A stretch of 18,979 nucleotides of DNA, taken from the NCBI GenBank assembly GCA_955652025.1, contig CATPAO010000361.1, positions 1-18,979 on the forward strand, given 5' to 3'. The translations under genes and the position numbers were made by a program. The number at the start of each line of letters is the position of its first letter. Position 1 is the first letter of the stretch. Under the pieces are notes generated by a model that made no database searches, had not been told where the DNA came from, and saw only the letters and a list, made by a program, of their open reading frames with translations. This DNA comes from Casimicrobiaceae bacterium (GTDB lineage: Bacteria; Pseudomonadota; Gammaproteobacteria; Burkholderiales; Casimicrobiaceae). Of the stretch, positions 7,565 through 14,722 are shown piece after piece.

Positions 7565-7592
7565 CGTCATTCCCGCGCACGCGGGAACGACG
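7565..7592. repeat. REP-like dispersed palindrome between livG and livF
   Basis: The arms CGTCATTCCCGCG (7565-7577) and CGCGGGAACGACG (7580-7592) pair over 13 positions with one mismatch and a two-base CA loop. GTCATTCCCGCG...CGCGGGAATGAC is a very common repeat in proteobacterial intergenic DNA, and the reverse strand reads through as the well-known pseudo-peptide PACAGMTE. It sits inside an operon, where it could stabilise the upstream mRNA or slow transcription. Confidence 0.8.
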
Positions 7593-7628
7593 CAGTCGCT
7601 TCGTGCGCTTTCGTGATCGCGCACGGGC

Positions 7629-8351
7629 ATGACCGCTCCGCTCCTGGAATTGAAGAAGCTCGCCGTCTCTTACGGCGGGATCCAGGCGGTCAAGGGCATC
7701 GACCTCAACGTCAACGCGGGCGAGCTCGTCTGCCTGATCGGCGCCAACGGCGCGGGCAAGACGACGACGCTGAAAGGCGTGTGCGGCATGCTACCCGTCA
7801 AGTCGGGCACGATTCACTACGACGGGCGCGACATCACGGGGCGGCCGCCGTTCGAGACGGTGCGCTGCGGCCTCGCGATGGTGCCGGAGGGCCGCGGCGT
7901 GTTCGGCGCGTTGACGATCGAGGAAAATCTCGCGATGGGCGCTTACGTCCGCCACGACCGCGACGGCGTCAAAGCAGACATCGAGCGCGTGTTCGCGCTG
8001 TTTCCGCGGCTCAAGGAACGACGCAAGCAGACCGCCGGCACGCTGTCCGGCGGCGAACAGCAAATGCTCGCGATCGGTCGCGCGCTGATGTCTAAGCCGC
8101 GGCTTCTGCTGCTCGACGAGCCGTCGATGGGACTGGCACCGCTGATGGTGCAGAAGGTCTTCGAGACAGTGCTTGCGGTGTCGCGCGAAGGCGTCACGAT
8201 TCTCCTGATCGAGCAGAACGCGAAGCTCGCGCTGGAGGTAAGCCATCGCGGCTACGTGATGGAGTCCGGCGAGATCACACTCGAAGGCGAAGCGCGATCG
8301 CTGCTGCATGATCGCAAGGTCCGCGCCGCGTACCTGGGCGAGAGCGTGTAG
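7629..8351 (+). CDS. livF: Branched-chain amino acid ABC transporter ATP-binding protein LivF
   Basis: This is the second ATPase of the importer, 240 residues and of normal length. It has Walker A GANGAGKTT (38-46), signature LSGGEQQMLAIGRAL (139-153), Walker B LLLLDEP (159-165) and DEPSMGLAPLMV, a LivF hallmark. The switch position reads LIEQNA, with Gln in place of His, as is usual in LivF. The ATG at 7629 has only a poor purine stretch upstream (GCACGGGC), perhaps because the palindrome at 7565-7592 was inserted close by. It pairs with LivG to form the ATPase dimer. Transcription probably continues into the membrane protein 39 bases downstream. Confidence 0.96.
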   Translation: MTAPLLELKKLAVSYGGIQAVKGIDLNVNAGELVCLIGANGAGKTTTLKGVCGMLPVKSGTIHYDGRDITGRPPFETVRCGLAMVPEGRGVFGALTIEENLAMGAYVRHDRDGVKADIERVFALFPRLKERRKQTAGTLSGGEQQMLAIGRALMSKPRLLLLDEPSMGLAPLMVQKVFETVLAVSREGVTILLIEQNAKLALEVSHRGYVMESGEITLEGEARSLLHDRKVRAAYLGESV

Positions 8352-8390
8352 ATTTCCCTCCCGGTCGCCCTCGCAACGGGGCGACGACCG

Positions 8391-9140
8391 ATGCCCGCCG
8401 ACCCGCCGCAATCCTCGATGCCGCCAGGGCCGCGCGTCGCGCGCGCCGTCCCGACCAATCACGCGCTCCTCTGGTATCGCGAGGCGATGCGGCTGTGGAA
8501 GCGCGGTCCGGTGATCTTCATGGCCCTCGCGCTCGCCACGCTGCTCGTCGATTTCGGGCTCTCCCTGGTCCCGGCCGGCGGCGTGCTGTTGGCGCAGATC
8601 GCGGTACCGCTTGCTGCGTGCGGCCTCATCTACGCGAGCCTCGCCGCCGACCGCGGCGGACGGCCACGGCTTGCCGATATCGCCGCAATCGCAGGCGCGA
8701 GCAGCGAAGCGATGGCGGCGGTGATCGTGTCCGGCGCGATCGTTTTCGCGGCGGAAGCCGCGGCCGCGTACGCGGTGGGTGGCGTCAACATGCTCGTCCC
8801 CGGATTGCGCGATGCGACGATCACGCCGGGCGCCATCCTGTCGATCTACGTGGTCGGCATGGCGGTTTCGCTGCCCGTCACGTTCGTGCCGTTCGCGGCG
8901 CTGTTCGACGGTCTTGGATTTCGCGCATCGTTCGCGCAGAGCGTCGACGGCTTCGCGCGCAATCCCGCGACGCTTGCCCTCTACGGCGTGCTGTCGCTCG
9001 CACTATTGTTGTTCGGTTGGGCGACGGCAGGCATCGGCCTCCTGTTCGCGCTGCCGTGGTGGGCCGCGTCGTCGTACGCGGCATGGAAGGACATCTTCGC
9101 CGTCGACCGCGACCGGGCGTCGGCGCCGAATCCACCGTAG
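8391..9140 (+). CDS. BPSS1780-like integral membrane protein of unknown function
   Basis: This 249-residue protein has a Pro-rich N-terminal tail of about 25 residues and roughly five to six hydrophobic segments (about 41-60, 62-83, 105-130, 145-172, 193-211, 212-230). An amphipathic WYREAMRLWKRGP precedes the first helix, and the C-terminal pattern LPWWAASSYAAWKDIF closely resembles the end of the BPSS1780/DUF2189-like proteins of betaproteobacteria. No catalytic motif is visible and no function is established for that group. It follows livF by 39 bases on the same strand, so it may be co-transcribed, but nothing ties it to transport. An in-frame ATG at 8418 is an alternative start; neither has a strong ribosome-binding site. 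Its stop codon shares a palindrome with the stop of acyP on the other strand. Confidence 0.82.
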   Translation: MPADPPQSSMPPGPRVARAVPTNHALLWYREAMRLWKRGPVIFMALALATLLVDFGLSLVPAGGVLLAQIAVPLAACGLIYASLAADRGGRPRLADIAAIAGASSEAMAAVIVSGAIVFAAEAAAAYAVGGVNMLVPGLRDATITPGAILSIYVVGMAVSLPVTFVPFAALFDGLGFRASFAQSVDGFARNPATLALYGVLSLALLLFGWATAGIGLLFALPWWAASSYAAWKDIFAVDRDRASAPNPP

Positions 9141-9151
9141 CCTCGGCTACG
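9136..9151. terminator. Shared palindrome at convergent gene ends (possible bidirectional terminator)
   Basis: CGTAGC (9136-9141) and GCTACG (9146-9151) form a perfect 6-bp stem, extendable by one C-G pair, around CTCG. The TAG of the membrane-protein gene (9138-9140) lies in the left arm and the TAG of acyP (9149-9147, minus strand) in the right arm. There is no T-run on either side, so intrinsic termination would be weak. Confidence 0.4.
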
Positions 9152-9425
9152 CCGTCGGGTGCGTCGCGAAGCCCGACAGCGCGGGATCCGGCGTCCCCGC
9201 GTCGACGTCGACGGCGGAGACGCGCGCGCCGGGGGGGCCGTGCCGGCACCACGTGACCATTCGTTCGACGATCGGCGGATCGCCTTGCACGAATGCCTCG
9301 ACGCTGCCATCTCCGCGATTGCGCACCCAGCCGTCGACACCGAGCGAGTACGCCGCGTCCACCATCGAATAGCGGAAGCCGACGCCCTGGACGCGGCCGC
9401 GGACGATGATGCGGCGGGCGATCAT
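9147..9425 (-). CDS. acyP: Acylphosphatase
   Basis: This small cytoplasmic enzyme (92 residues) hydrolyses acyl phosphates such as acetyl or carbamoyl phosphate. The family motif GRVQGVGFRYS (10-20) holds the phosphate loop and the substrate-binding Arg18. The second motif GWVRNRGDGSVEAFVQG (32-48) holds the catalytic Asn36. Length and fold order are those of stand-alone acylphosphatases. Its ATG overlaps the stop of the upstream Nudix gene (ATGA at 9425-9422), so its translation is probably coupled to that gene. It is the last gene of the minus-strand block and converges with the membrane-protein gene. Confidence 0.94.
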   Translation of the reverse strand: MIARRIIVRGRVQGVGFRYSMVDAAYSLGVDGWVRNRGDGSVEAFVQGDPPIVERMVTWCRHGPPGARVSAVDVDAGTPDPALSGFATHPTA

Positions 9426-10006
9426 CGGGCTTCCGCGCGACGCAGATAAAGGAACAGCGCCGCGACGGTCTTGCCGTCGGTGATCTCGCCGCGATCGAGC
9501 GCGTCCAGCATCGCATCGACCGTCATCGTGTCGAGGTCGAGGAATTCGCCGTGGTCGAGTTGCCTTCCGACGTGCAACAGATCTTCGGCGACGAAAAGCT
9601 CGATCACTTCACTCGAGTAGCCGACGACCGGGTGGATCCGGCCGAGGTGCGTCCAGCGCTCCGCCGTATAGCCCGCCTCTTCCAGCAACTCGCGCTGCGC
9701 CGCGGCGAGCGGCGCTTCGCCGGGATCGATCTTGCCGGCGGGAAACTCGACCAGCACGCGATTCAGTGGATAACGGAATTGACGCTCGACGACGAGCCGA
9801 CCGTCGGCAAGCATCGGGACGACCAGCGCGGCCCCCGCATGCACGACGTATTCGCGCGTCGCCGTGCCGCCGTCGGGGAGGCGCACCGTGTCGCGACGCA
9901 CGTGCAACATTGCGCCGTCATACACACGTGCGCCGTCGATCCGGGTTTCCTCGAGATGGGGATCCCCCGCGTCCGCGGCGCGCGACGGGCGTTCGTCGTC
10001 GCTCAT
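9422..10006 (-). CDS. nudF: Nudix hydrolase, ADP-ribose pyrophosphatase-like (NudF type)
   Basis: This 194-residue Nudix enzyme probably cleaves ADP-ribose to AMP and ribose 5-phosphate. The full Nudix box is present at residues 91-113 (GKIDPGEAPLAAAQRELLEE then AGY), matching GX5EX7REUXEEXGU. FPAGKIDPGE preceded by RQFRYPLNRVLVE is typical of the ADP-ribose/NDP-sugar group. The conserved residues for Mg2+ binding (RELLEE) are intact. Exact substrate is inferred; GDP-mannose or other NDP-sugars are possible. A G-rich stretch (GTGGGGG) lies just upstream of the ATG. It follows hemF by 82 bases containing hairpins, and overlaps acyP by ATGA. Confidence 0.88.
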   Translation of the reverse strand: MSDDERPSRAADAGDPHLEETRIDGARVYDGAMLHVRRDTVRLPDGGTATREYVVHAGAALVVPMLADGRLVVERQFRYPLNRVLVEFPAGKIDPGEAPLAAAQRELLEEAGYTAERWTHLGRIHPVVGYSSEVIELFVAEDLLHVGRQLDHGEFLDLDTMTVDAMLDALDRGEITDGKTVAALFLYLRRAEAR

Positions 10007-10088
10007 GCAACCCCCACGCTTGCGGCTAACGCCGCTGCGCTGCCCCCATCGGGGGAGCCATTCGCGCCTTGGGACGGCCCGGCGGCGC
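10007..10088. repeat. Hairpin-rich spacer between hemF and nudF
   Basis: Two adjacent hairpins lie here: GCGGC/GCCGC with a TAAC loop (10022-10035), and CCCCC/GGGGG with an ATC loop (10043-10055). They are followed by GCCTTGGGACGGCCCGGCGGCGC up to the hemF stop. Blocks of this wording (a C5/G5 palindrome next to TTGGGACGGCCCGG) are, from memory, frequent intergenic repeats in Burkholderiales. They could act as a weak terminator or RNA processing site that separates nudF-acyP from the upstream operon. Confidence 0.45.
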
Positions 10089-11024
10089 TCATGCCAGCCA
10101 GTCCTTCGCGACGAGGAAATCGGAATAGAGCGACGCTTCCGGCGTGCCAGGATCGGGGTGCCAGTCGTAGCGCCATTTCACGAGCGGGGGCAGCGACAGC
10201 AGGATCGCTTCGGTCCGGCCGTTCGATTGCAGCCCGAACAGCGTGCCGCGATCCTGCACGAGGTTGAACTCGACGTAGCGCCCGCGGCGGTACGCTTGGA
10301 AATCGCGCTCGCGCTCGCCGAATCGCGTGCCTCTGCGGCGTTCGAGAATCGGCACATACGCGGCGACAAAGTGCTCGCCGACGCTCTGCGTGAGCGCGGC
10401 GCAGCGATCGAATCCGCCGTCGGCGAGATCGTCGAAAAAAATTCCACCGACCCCCCGCTGCTCGCGCCGATGCTTGAGATAGAAATAGTCGTCGCACCCG
10501 CGCTTGAATTTCGGATAGAGCTCGGCGCCGAATGGGAGGAGCGCGTCGCGACAGACGCCATGAAAGTGGACAGCGTCTTCGGCGAACCCGTAATACGGCG
10601 TCAGGTCCATGCCACCGCCGAACCACCAGACGGCCGCGCTGCGCTCTTTCCGCGCGACAAAAAAGCGCAGGTTCATGTGCACGGTCGGCGCATAAGGATT
10701 GCGCGGATGCAGCACGAGCGATACGCCGGTCGCTTCCCACCCGCGGCCCGCAAGCTCCGGCCGCCCGGCCGCCGCCGACGGCGGCAGGCTTTCGCCATGC
10801 ACGTGCGAGAAGAGCACGCCGCCGCGCTCCAGCACGGCGCCGTCCTCGATCAGGCGCGAGATGCCGCCGCCGCCTTCGGTGCGCGACCACGCATCGCGAC
10901 GGAACGTTCCACCGTCGATTTTCTCGAGCGCGCCGACGATCCGTTCCTGCAACCCGGTGAAAAACGCGCGGAGTGCCACGGTATCCATCGATGCGGCGAG
11001 CGTTCGATCGGGGGCGTCGGTCAC
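10089..11024 (-). CDS. hemF: Oxygen-dependent coproporphyrinogen III oxidase HemF
   Basis: HemF catalyses the O2-dependent oxidative decarboxylation of coproporphyrinogen III to protoporphyrinogen IX in heme synthesis, in the cytoplasm as a dimer. Diagnostic blocks are [64 protein letters not shown] and [14 protein letters not shown]. The enzyme looks complete. Two starts compete. GTG at 11024 overlaps the purD stop as GTGA, gives 311 residues and begins (M)TDAPDR, like beta-proteobacterial relatives. ATG at 10988 gives 299 residues, the E. coli length. Neither has a clear Shine-Dalgarno; I prefer the coupled GTG. Requiring O2, it points to an aerobic organism. Confidence 0.94.
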   Translation of the reverse strand: MTDAPDRTLAASMDTVALRAFFTGLQERIVGALEKIDGGTFRRDAWSRTEGGGGISRLIEDGAVLERGGVLFSHVHGESLPPSAAAGRPELAGRGWEATGVSLVLHPRNPYAPTVHMNLRFFVARKERSAAVWWFGGGMDLTPYYGFAEDAVHFHGVCRDALLPFGAELYPKFKRGCDDYFYLKHRREQRGVGGIFFDDLADGGFDRCAALTQSVGEHFVAAYVPILERRRGTRFGERERDFQAYRRGRYVEFNLVQDRGTLFGLQSNGRTEAILLSLPPLVKWRYDWHPDPGTPEASLYSDFLVAKDWLA

Positions 11025-12307
11025 GGCTTTCGCGCGATCGCGTGAAAGCCGATGTCGCTGCGGTATTGCATGCCATCGAAATGAATGGCGGCCACCGCAT
11101 CGTACGCGGCTCGCTGCGCCTGGCGCACCGAGTCGCCCAACGCGGTCACGCACAGGACGCGACCGCCGCTCACCACGACCTTGCCGTCGGCCAACGCGGT
11201 GCCGGCATGGAAGACATGACACTGCGGGTGCGTGAGCGCGGTGACACGTTCGAGTCCGTCGATCGCGGCGCCTTGATGCGGATCGTCAGGATAGCCTGCG
11301 GCGGCGAGGACGACGCCGAGCGCGACGCGGCGATCCCATTCGACCGTCGCCCGATCGAGCGCTCCGCCGACGCCGGCGTCGATCAAGTCGACCAAGTCCG
11401 ACTTGAGCCGAACCATGATCGGCTGCGTCTCCGGGTCGCCCAAGCGACAATTGAACTCAAGCACTTTGGGATTCCCGGCGTCGTCGATCATCACGCCCGC
11501 ATAGAGAAATCCGCTGTAGGCAACGCCGTCGGCCGCCATGCCTTCGACGGCGGGCGCGATGACGTCGCGCATGATCCGCGCATGCACGGCCGGTATAACG
11601 ACCGGCGCGGGCGAGTAGGCACCCATGCCGCCGGTGTTGGGCCCGCGGTCGCCGTCGGAAAGACGTTTGTGATCCTGCGACGAGGCGAGCGGCAGCACGT
11701 GGCGGCCGTCGACCATCACGATGAAGCTCGCCTCCTCGCCGACGAGACAATCCTCGATGACCACGCGAGTCCCGGCATCCCCCAACGAATGTTCGACGAG
11801 CATCCGGTCGATCGCCGCATGCGCTTCTTCGCGCGTCGCCGCCACGACGACGCCCTTCCCCGCGGCCAGTCCGTCGGCCTTGACGACGATCGGCGCGCCG
11901 CGGCCGTCGACGTACGCGTGCGCGGCGCCGACGTCGGCGAACGTCTTGTACGCGGCCGTCGGAATGCCGTGCCGCGCCATGAACGACTTGGCGTAATCCT
12001 TCGAGCTTTCGAGCTGCGCTGCCGCGCGCGTCGGACCGAAAATCTTCAGCCCGGCGGCACGAAACGCGTCGACGACGCCGGCGGCGAGCGGCGCTTCGGG
12101 ACCGACGACCGTAAGCGCCGCCGGTTCGCTTCGCGCGAATTCGACCAGCGCGGCGATCTCGGTCAGCGCGACGTTCGTGAGGCCCGGCTCGCGTGCCGTG
12201 CCCGCGTTACCGGGCGCCACGAACACCTTCGCGATGCGCGGTGACTGCGCGATCTTCCACGCGAGCGCATGCTCGCGGCCTCCGCCGCCGATCACCAGGA
12301 TGTTCAT
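11021..12307 (-). CDS. purD: Phosphoribosylamine-glycine ligase (GAR synthetase) PurD
   Basis: PurD joins glycine to 5-phosphoribosylamine using ATP, the second step of purine synthesis. The 428-residue protein has the family length. Seen in order: N-terminal [13 protein letters not shown] (7-19), PGNAGT (32-37), GPEAPLAAG (69-77), the ATP-grasp loop [11 protein letters not shown] (143-153), GEEASF (190-195), [10 protein letters not shown] (224-233) and the metal-binding [12 protein letters not shown] (284-295). All look intact. It starts 3 bases after the pagP stop and in the same reading frame (TAG CCG ATG), and its TGA overlaps the GTG of hemF. It shares the pathway with purH two genes upstream. 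Confidence 0.97.
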   Translation of the reverse strand: MNILVIGGGGREHALAWKIAQSPRIAKVFVAPGNAGTAREPGLTNVALTEIAALVEFARSEPAALTVVGPEAPLAAGVVDAFRAAGLKIFGPTRAAAQLESSKDYAKSFMARHGIPTAAYKTFADVGAAHAYVDGRGAPIVVKADGLAAGKGVVVAATREEAHAAIDRMLVEHSLGDAGTRVVIEDCLVGEEASFIVMVDGRHVLPLASSQDHKRLSDGDRGPNTGGMGAYSPAPVVIPAVHARIMRDVIAPAVEGMAADGVAYSGFLYAGVMIDDAGNPKVLEFNCRLGDPETQPIMVRLKSDLVDLIDAGVGGALDRATVEWDRRVALGVVLAAAGYPDDPHQGAAIDGLERVTALTHPQCHVFHAGTALADGKVVVSGGRVLCVTALGDSVRQAQRAAYDAVAAIHFDGMQYRSDIGFHAIARKP

Positions 12308-12310
12308 CGG

Positions 12311-12886
12311 CTAATCGAGCGCGAACCGACCCATCACGAAGAGTGTGCTGCCGTGGTTGGCGCCGCCATTCAGCGTCGGGATATACGTCATCATCATCGT
12401 CGCCTTCTGCGCGCGCACCGATGCGATCGGCAGCACCGCGGGAAACGGATATCCGCTCAGGAGGTCCGGCCGCTGCACGATCATTGCCGCGTAGCCGAGC
12501 CCCAGCTGAACACCCTCACGCGGCCCCCAGAACGTCGACCACGAATACCCGACCTGCAGCTGCGCGTGACGATGCGAGTCCTCGAAGCCGAGGGCAAACA
12601 CCGTATGCGTATCGCCGTCCGGATCCTCGACGGTGCGCCCCCAGCCGGCGCCCCATGCGTTCGAATTGAGCTCCGCGCGGCGCTCCGGGGTCCAGGTTCC
12701 CGGGACGTGATACGCGTATCCAGAGAGAAGCAGCTCGTTGCCGCCGTTGTCGTAGGTATCGACGATGCGGCGGCAACCCCTGTCGAGCCAGTCCCAGAGA
12801 TCGGCGCATTCGGCAGCATGCACGGGGATCGCGATCACGGCGAATGTCGACGCGAAAATCGCAGCGGTGGTGCGTTTTAGCAACAT
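12311..12886 (-). CDS. pagP: Lipid A palmitoyltransferase PagP (outer membrane)
   Basis: PagP moves an acyl chain, palmitate in E. coli, from phospholipid to lipid A in the outer membrane, which raises resistance to cationic peptides. The 191-residue protein has a signal peptide with probable cleavage after VHA (residue 24), then an eight-strand barrel pattern. Putative catalytic residues are His60 (GYAYH), Asp103 and Ser104 (GFEDS), matching E. coli His33, Asp76 and Ser77 with identical spacing of 43. The C-terminal LPIASV...MTYIP...MGRF also matches. Aligned without gaps, Ser115 (GYSW) replaces the E. coli acyl-length residue Gly88 (GYGW). The gene lies 4 bases after purH and 3 before purD, so it is transcribed with purine genes. 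GAGG is only 2 bases from the ATG; codon 2 (TTG) is spaced better as a start. Confidence 0.92.
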   Translation of the reverse strand: MLLKRTTAAIFASTFAVIAIPVHAAECADLWDWLDRGCRRIVDTYDNGGNELLLSGYAYHVPGTWTPERRAELNSNAWGAGWGRTVEDPDGDTHTVFALGFEDSHRHAQLQVGYSWSTFWGPREGVQLGLGYAAMIVQRPDLLSGYPFPAVLPIASVRAQKATMMMTYIPTLNGGANHGSTLFVMGRFALD

Positions 12887-12890
12887 GACC

Positions 12891-14471
12891 TCAGTGGCGA
12901 AAGTGGCGGATGCCGGTGAATACCATCGCGACGCCGCGCTCGTCCGCTGCGGCGACGACCTCGCCGTCGCGCACGCTGCCGCCGGGCTGGATCACCGCGA
13001 CCGCGCCGTTGTCGGCGAGAACGTCGAGCCCGTCGCGAAACGGGAAGAATGCATCGGACGCGACGACCGAGCCGGCGAGCGACAAGCCGGCGTTGGCCGC
13101 CTTGATCGTGGCGATGCGTGTCGAGTCGACTCGGCTCATCTGGCCGGCGCCGATGCCCAGCGTGCGGCCGTTGCCGCAGAACACGATCGCATTCGACTTG
13201 ACGAACTTGGCGACCCGCCACGCGAAGAGGAGGTCGGGCATCTGCGCCGGCGTGGGCGCCTTTTTTGTGACGACGCGAAGCTCGCTCGCGGTGACGTCGC
13301 GCGTGTCGGTCGACTGAACGAGGAATCCCCCGCCGACACGCTTCATATCCCATTCGTTGCGCGCGCCATCCTCGCGTGCGGCGATTCTCAACACGCGGAC
13401 GTTCGGCTTCCGTGCGATCGCCGCGCGCGCGTCGTCGGCGTACGCTGGCGCGATCAACACCTCGAGGAACTGTGCGGCGACCGCGTCGACCGTCGCGCCG
13501 TCGACCGGGCGGTTGAACGCAATGACGCCGCCGAACGCCGATGTGGGATCGGTGGCGAGCGCCGCGCGGTACGCGTCCTGCGGCGTGGCGGCGAGCGCGA
13601 CACCGCACGGATTCGCGTGCTTGACGATCACGCAGGCGGGGTCGGCGAAGGTCTTCACGCATTCCCACGCCGCGTCCCCGTCGGCGATGTTGTTGTACGA
13701 CAGCTCCTTGCCCTGCAACTGCTCGAACGTCGCGATCGTTCCCGGCACCGGCGTCTCGTCGCGATAGAACGCGCCGTGTTGATGCGGATTCTCGCCGTAG
13801 CGCAAGTCCTGCACTTTTTCGCCGCCGAAGCGGAACGCGTCGGGGAACGCCCGCGTCGTGCCATCGCGATGGCGCGCCGTCAACCAGTTGGCAATCGCGC
13901 CGTCATACGAAGCGGTGTGCGCGAAGGCCTTCTGCATCAACCGGAATCGAGTCGCGTCGGAAAGCGCGCCCGCATTGGCCTCGATCTCGGCAACCACCGC
14001 GGCATAGTCGGCCGGATCGACGAGGATGCCGACGTGCAGCCAGTTTTTCGCCGCCGCACGGACCATCGACGGTCCGCCGATGTCGATGTTCTCGATCGCG
14101 TCGTCGAGCGTGCAACCCGGCTTCGCGACCGTTTCGCGAAAAGGATAAAGGTTGACAACGACGAGATCGATCGTGGGAATGCCATGCCGGTCGAGCGCGC
14201 TGCGGTGCTCGGGCAGATCACGGCGCGCGAGAATGCCCGCATGCACTTTCGGATGCAGCGTCTTCACGCGGCCGTCGAGCATTTCCGGAAAACCGGTGTA
14301 GGTTCCGACGTCGGTCACCGGCAGGCCGGCGGCGGCAAGCGTCTTCGCCGTACCGCCGGTGGAAAGCAGCTTGACGCCGCGCGCGGCGAGCGCGCGCGCG
14401 AACGGCACGAGTCCGGTCTTGTCGGAGACCGACAACAGCGCCTGCGCGATCGGGGACGCCAAGGCCGTCAA
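12891..14471 (-). CDS. purH: Bifunctional AICAR formyltransferase / IMP cyclohydrolase PurH
   Basis: PurH does the last two purine steps: formylation of AICAR with 10-formyl-THF, then ring closure to IMP. The N-terminal cyclohydrolase domain shows [12 protein letters not shown] (14-25), STGGTAKTL (37-45) and [16 protein letters not shown] (66-81). The C-terminal transformylase domain shows [22 protein letters not shown] and the catalytic KHANPCG (Lys284-His285). The open frame extends further upstream, but that part lies over fis. The likely start is TTG at 14471, overlapping the fis stop as TTGA; it gives 526 residues against 529 in E. coli. No ATG or GTG lies at a sensible place. pagP follows after 4 bases. 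Confidence 0.95.
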   Translation of the reverse strand: MTALASPIAQALLSVSDKTGLVPFARALAARGVKLLSTGGTAKTLAAAGLPVTDVGTYTGFPEMLDGRVKTLHPKVHAGILARRDLPEHRSALDRHGIPTIDLVVVNLYPFRETVAKPGCTLDDAIENIDIGGPSMVRAAAKNWLHVGILVDPADYAAVVAEIEANAGALSDATRFRLMQKAFAHTASYDGAIANWLTARHRDGTTRAFPDAFRFGGEKVQDLRYGENPHQHGAFYRDETPVPGTIATFEQLQGKELSYNNIADGDAAWECVKTFADPACVIVKHANPCGVALAATPQDAYRAALATDPTSAFGGVIAFNRPVDGATVDAVAAQFLEVLIAPAYADDARAAIARKPNVRVLRIAAREDGARNEWDMKRVGGGFLVQSTDTRDVTASELRVVTKKAPTPAQMPDLLFAWRVAKFVKSNAIVFCGNGRTLGIGAGQMSRVDSTRIATIKAANAGLSLAGSVVASDAFFPFRDGLDVLADNGAVAVIQPGGSVRDGEVVAAADERGVAMVFTGIRHFRH

Positions 14472-14722
14472 ATCAGCCGGTACTTGGCGAGCTTGGCCCG
14501 CAACGTACTCCGGTTCATGCCGAGCATGTCTGCGGCATGCGTTTGGTTGCCCTGCGCCCGTTCGAGCATCGACGCGAGCAGCGCGCGCTCGACATGCGTA
14601 ATCACCATGTCGTAGACGCAATGCGGCGGCTCGCCGTCCAGCTTGCGGAAATATTCGTCCAGCGACCGCTCGACGCTGCGGCCGATCTCGTTGGTGCCGT
14701 TCAGTCGCATATTTTTTTTCAC
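14468..14722 (-). CDS. fis: Nucleoid-associated DNA-binding protein Fis
   Basis: Fis bends DNA and controls rRNA, recombination and growth-phase genes. The protein is 80 residues from the ATG at 14710, or 84 from the GTG at 14722. The N-terminal part has [15 protein letters not shown] and [15 protein letters not shown], the dimer core. The C-terminal helix-turn-helix is [24 protein letters not shown] (about 54-77 from the ATG). I prefer the GTG: it overlaps the dusB stop (GTGA) and has GGGGAGG ten bases upstream, whereas the ATG is 22 bases from that site. Between the two starts is a run of eight A. The stop overlaps the TTG of purH. The dusB-fis pairing is conserved in E. coli and many proteobacteria. 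Confidence 0.95.
   Translation of the reverse strand: MKKNMRLNGTNEIGRSVERSLDEYFRKLDGEPPHCVYDMVITHVERALLASMLERAQGNQTHAADMLGMNRSTLRAKLAKYRLI

Noticed and set aside
12765..14615. 616-codon open frame on the plus strand
   Set aside because: It lies opposite purH and the pagP start. The product is Arg/Asp/Val-rich without motifs, and purH is unmistakable.
14472..14621. Longer purH starting at an ATG at 14621
   Set aside because: This would add 50 residues lying entirely over fis, with no similarity to PurH. The TTG at 14471 gives the family length and overlaps the fis stop.
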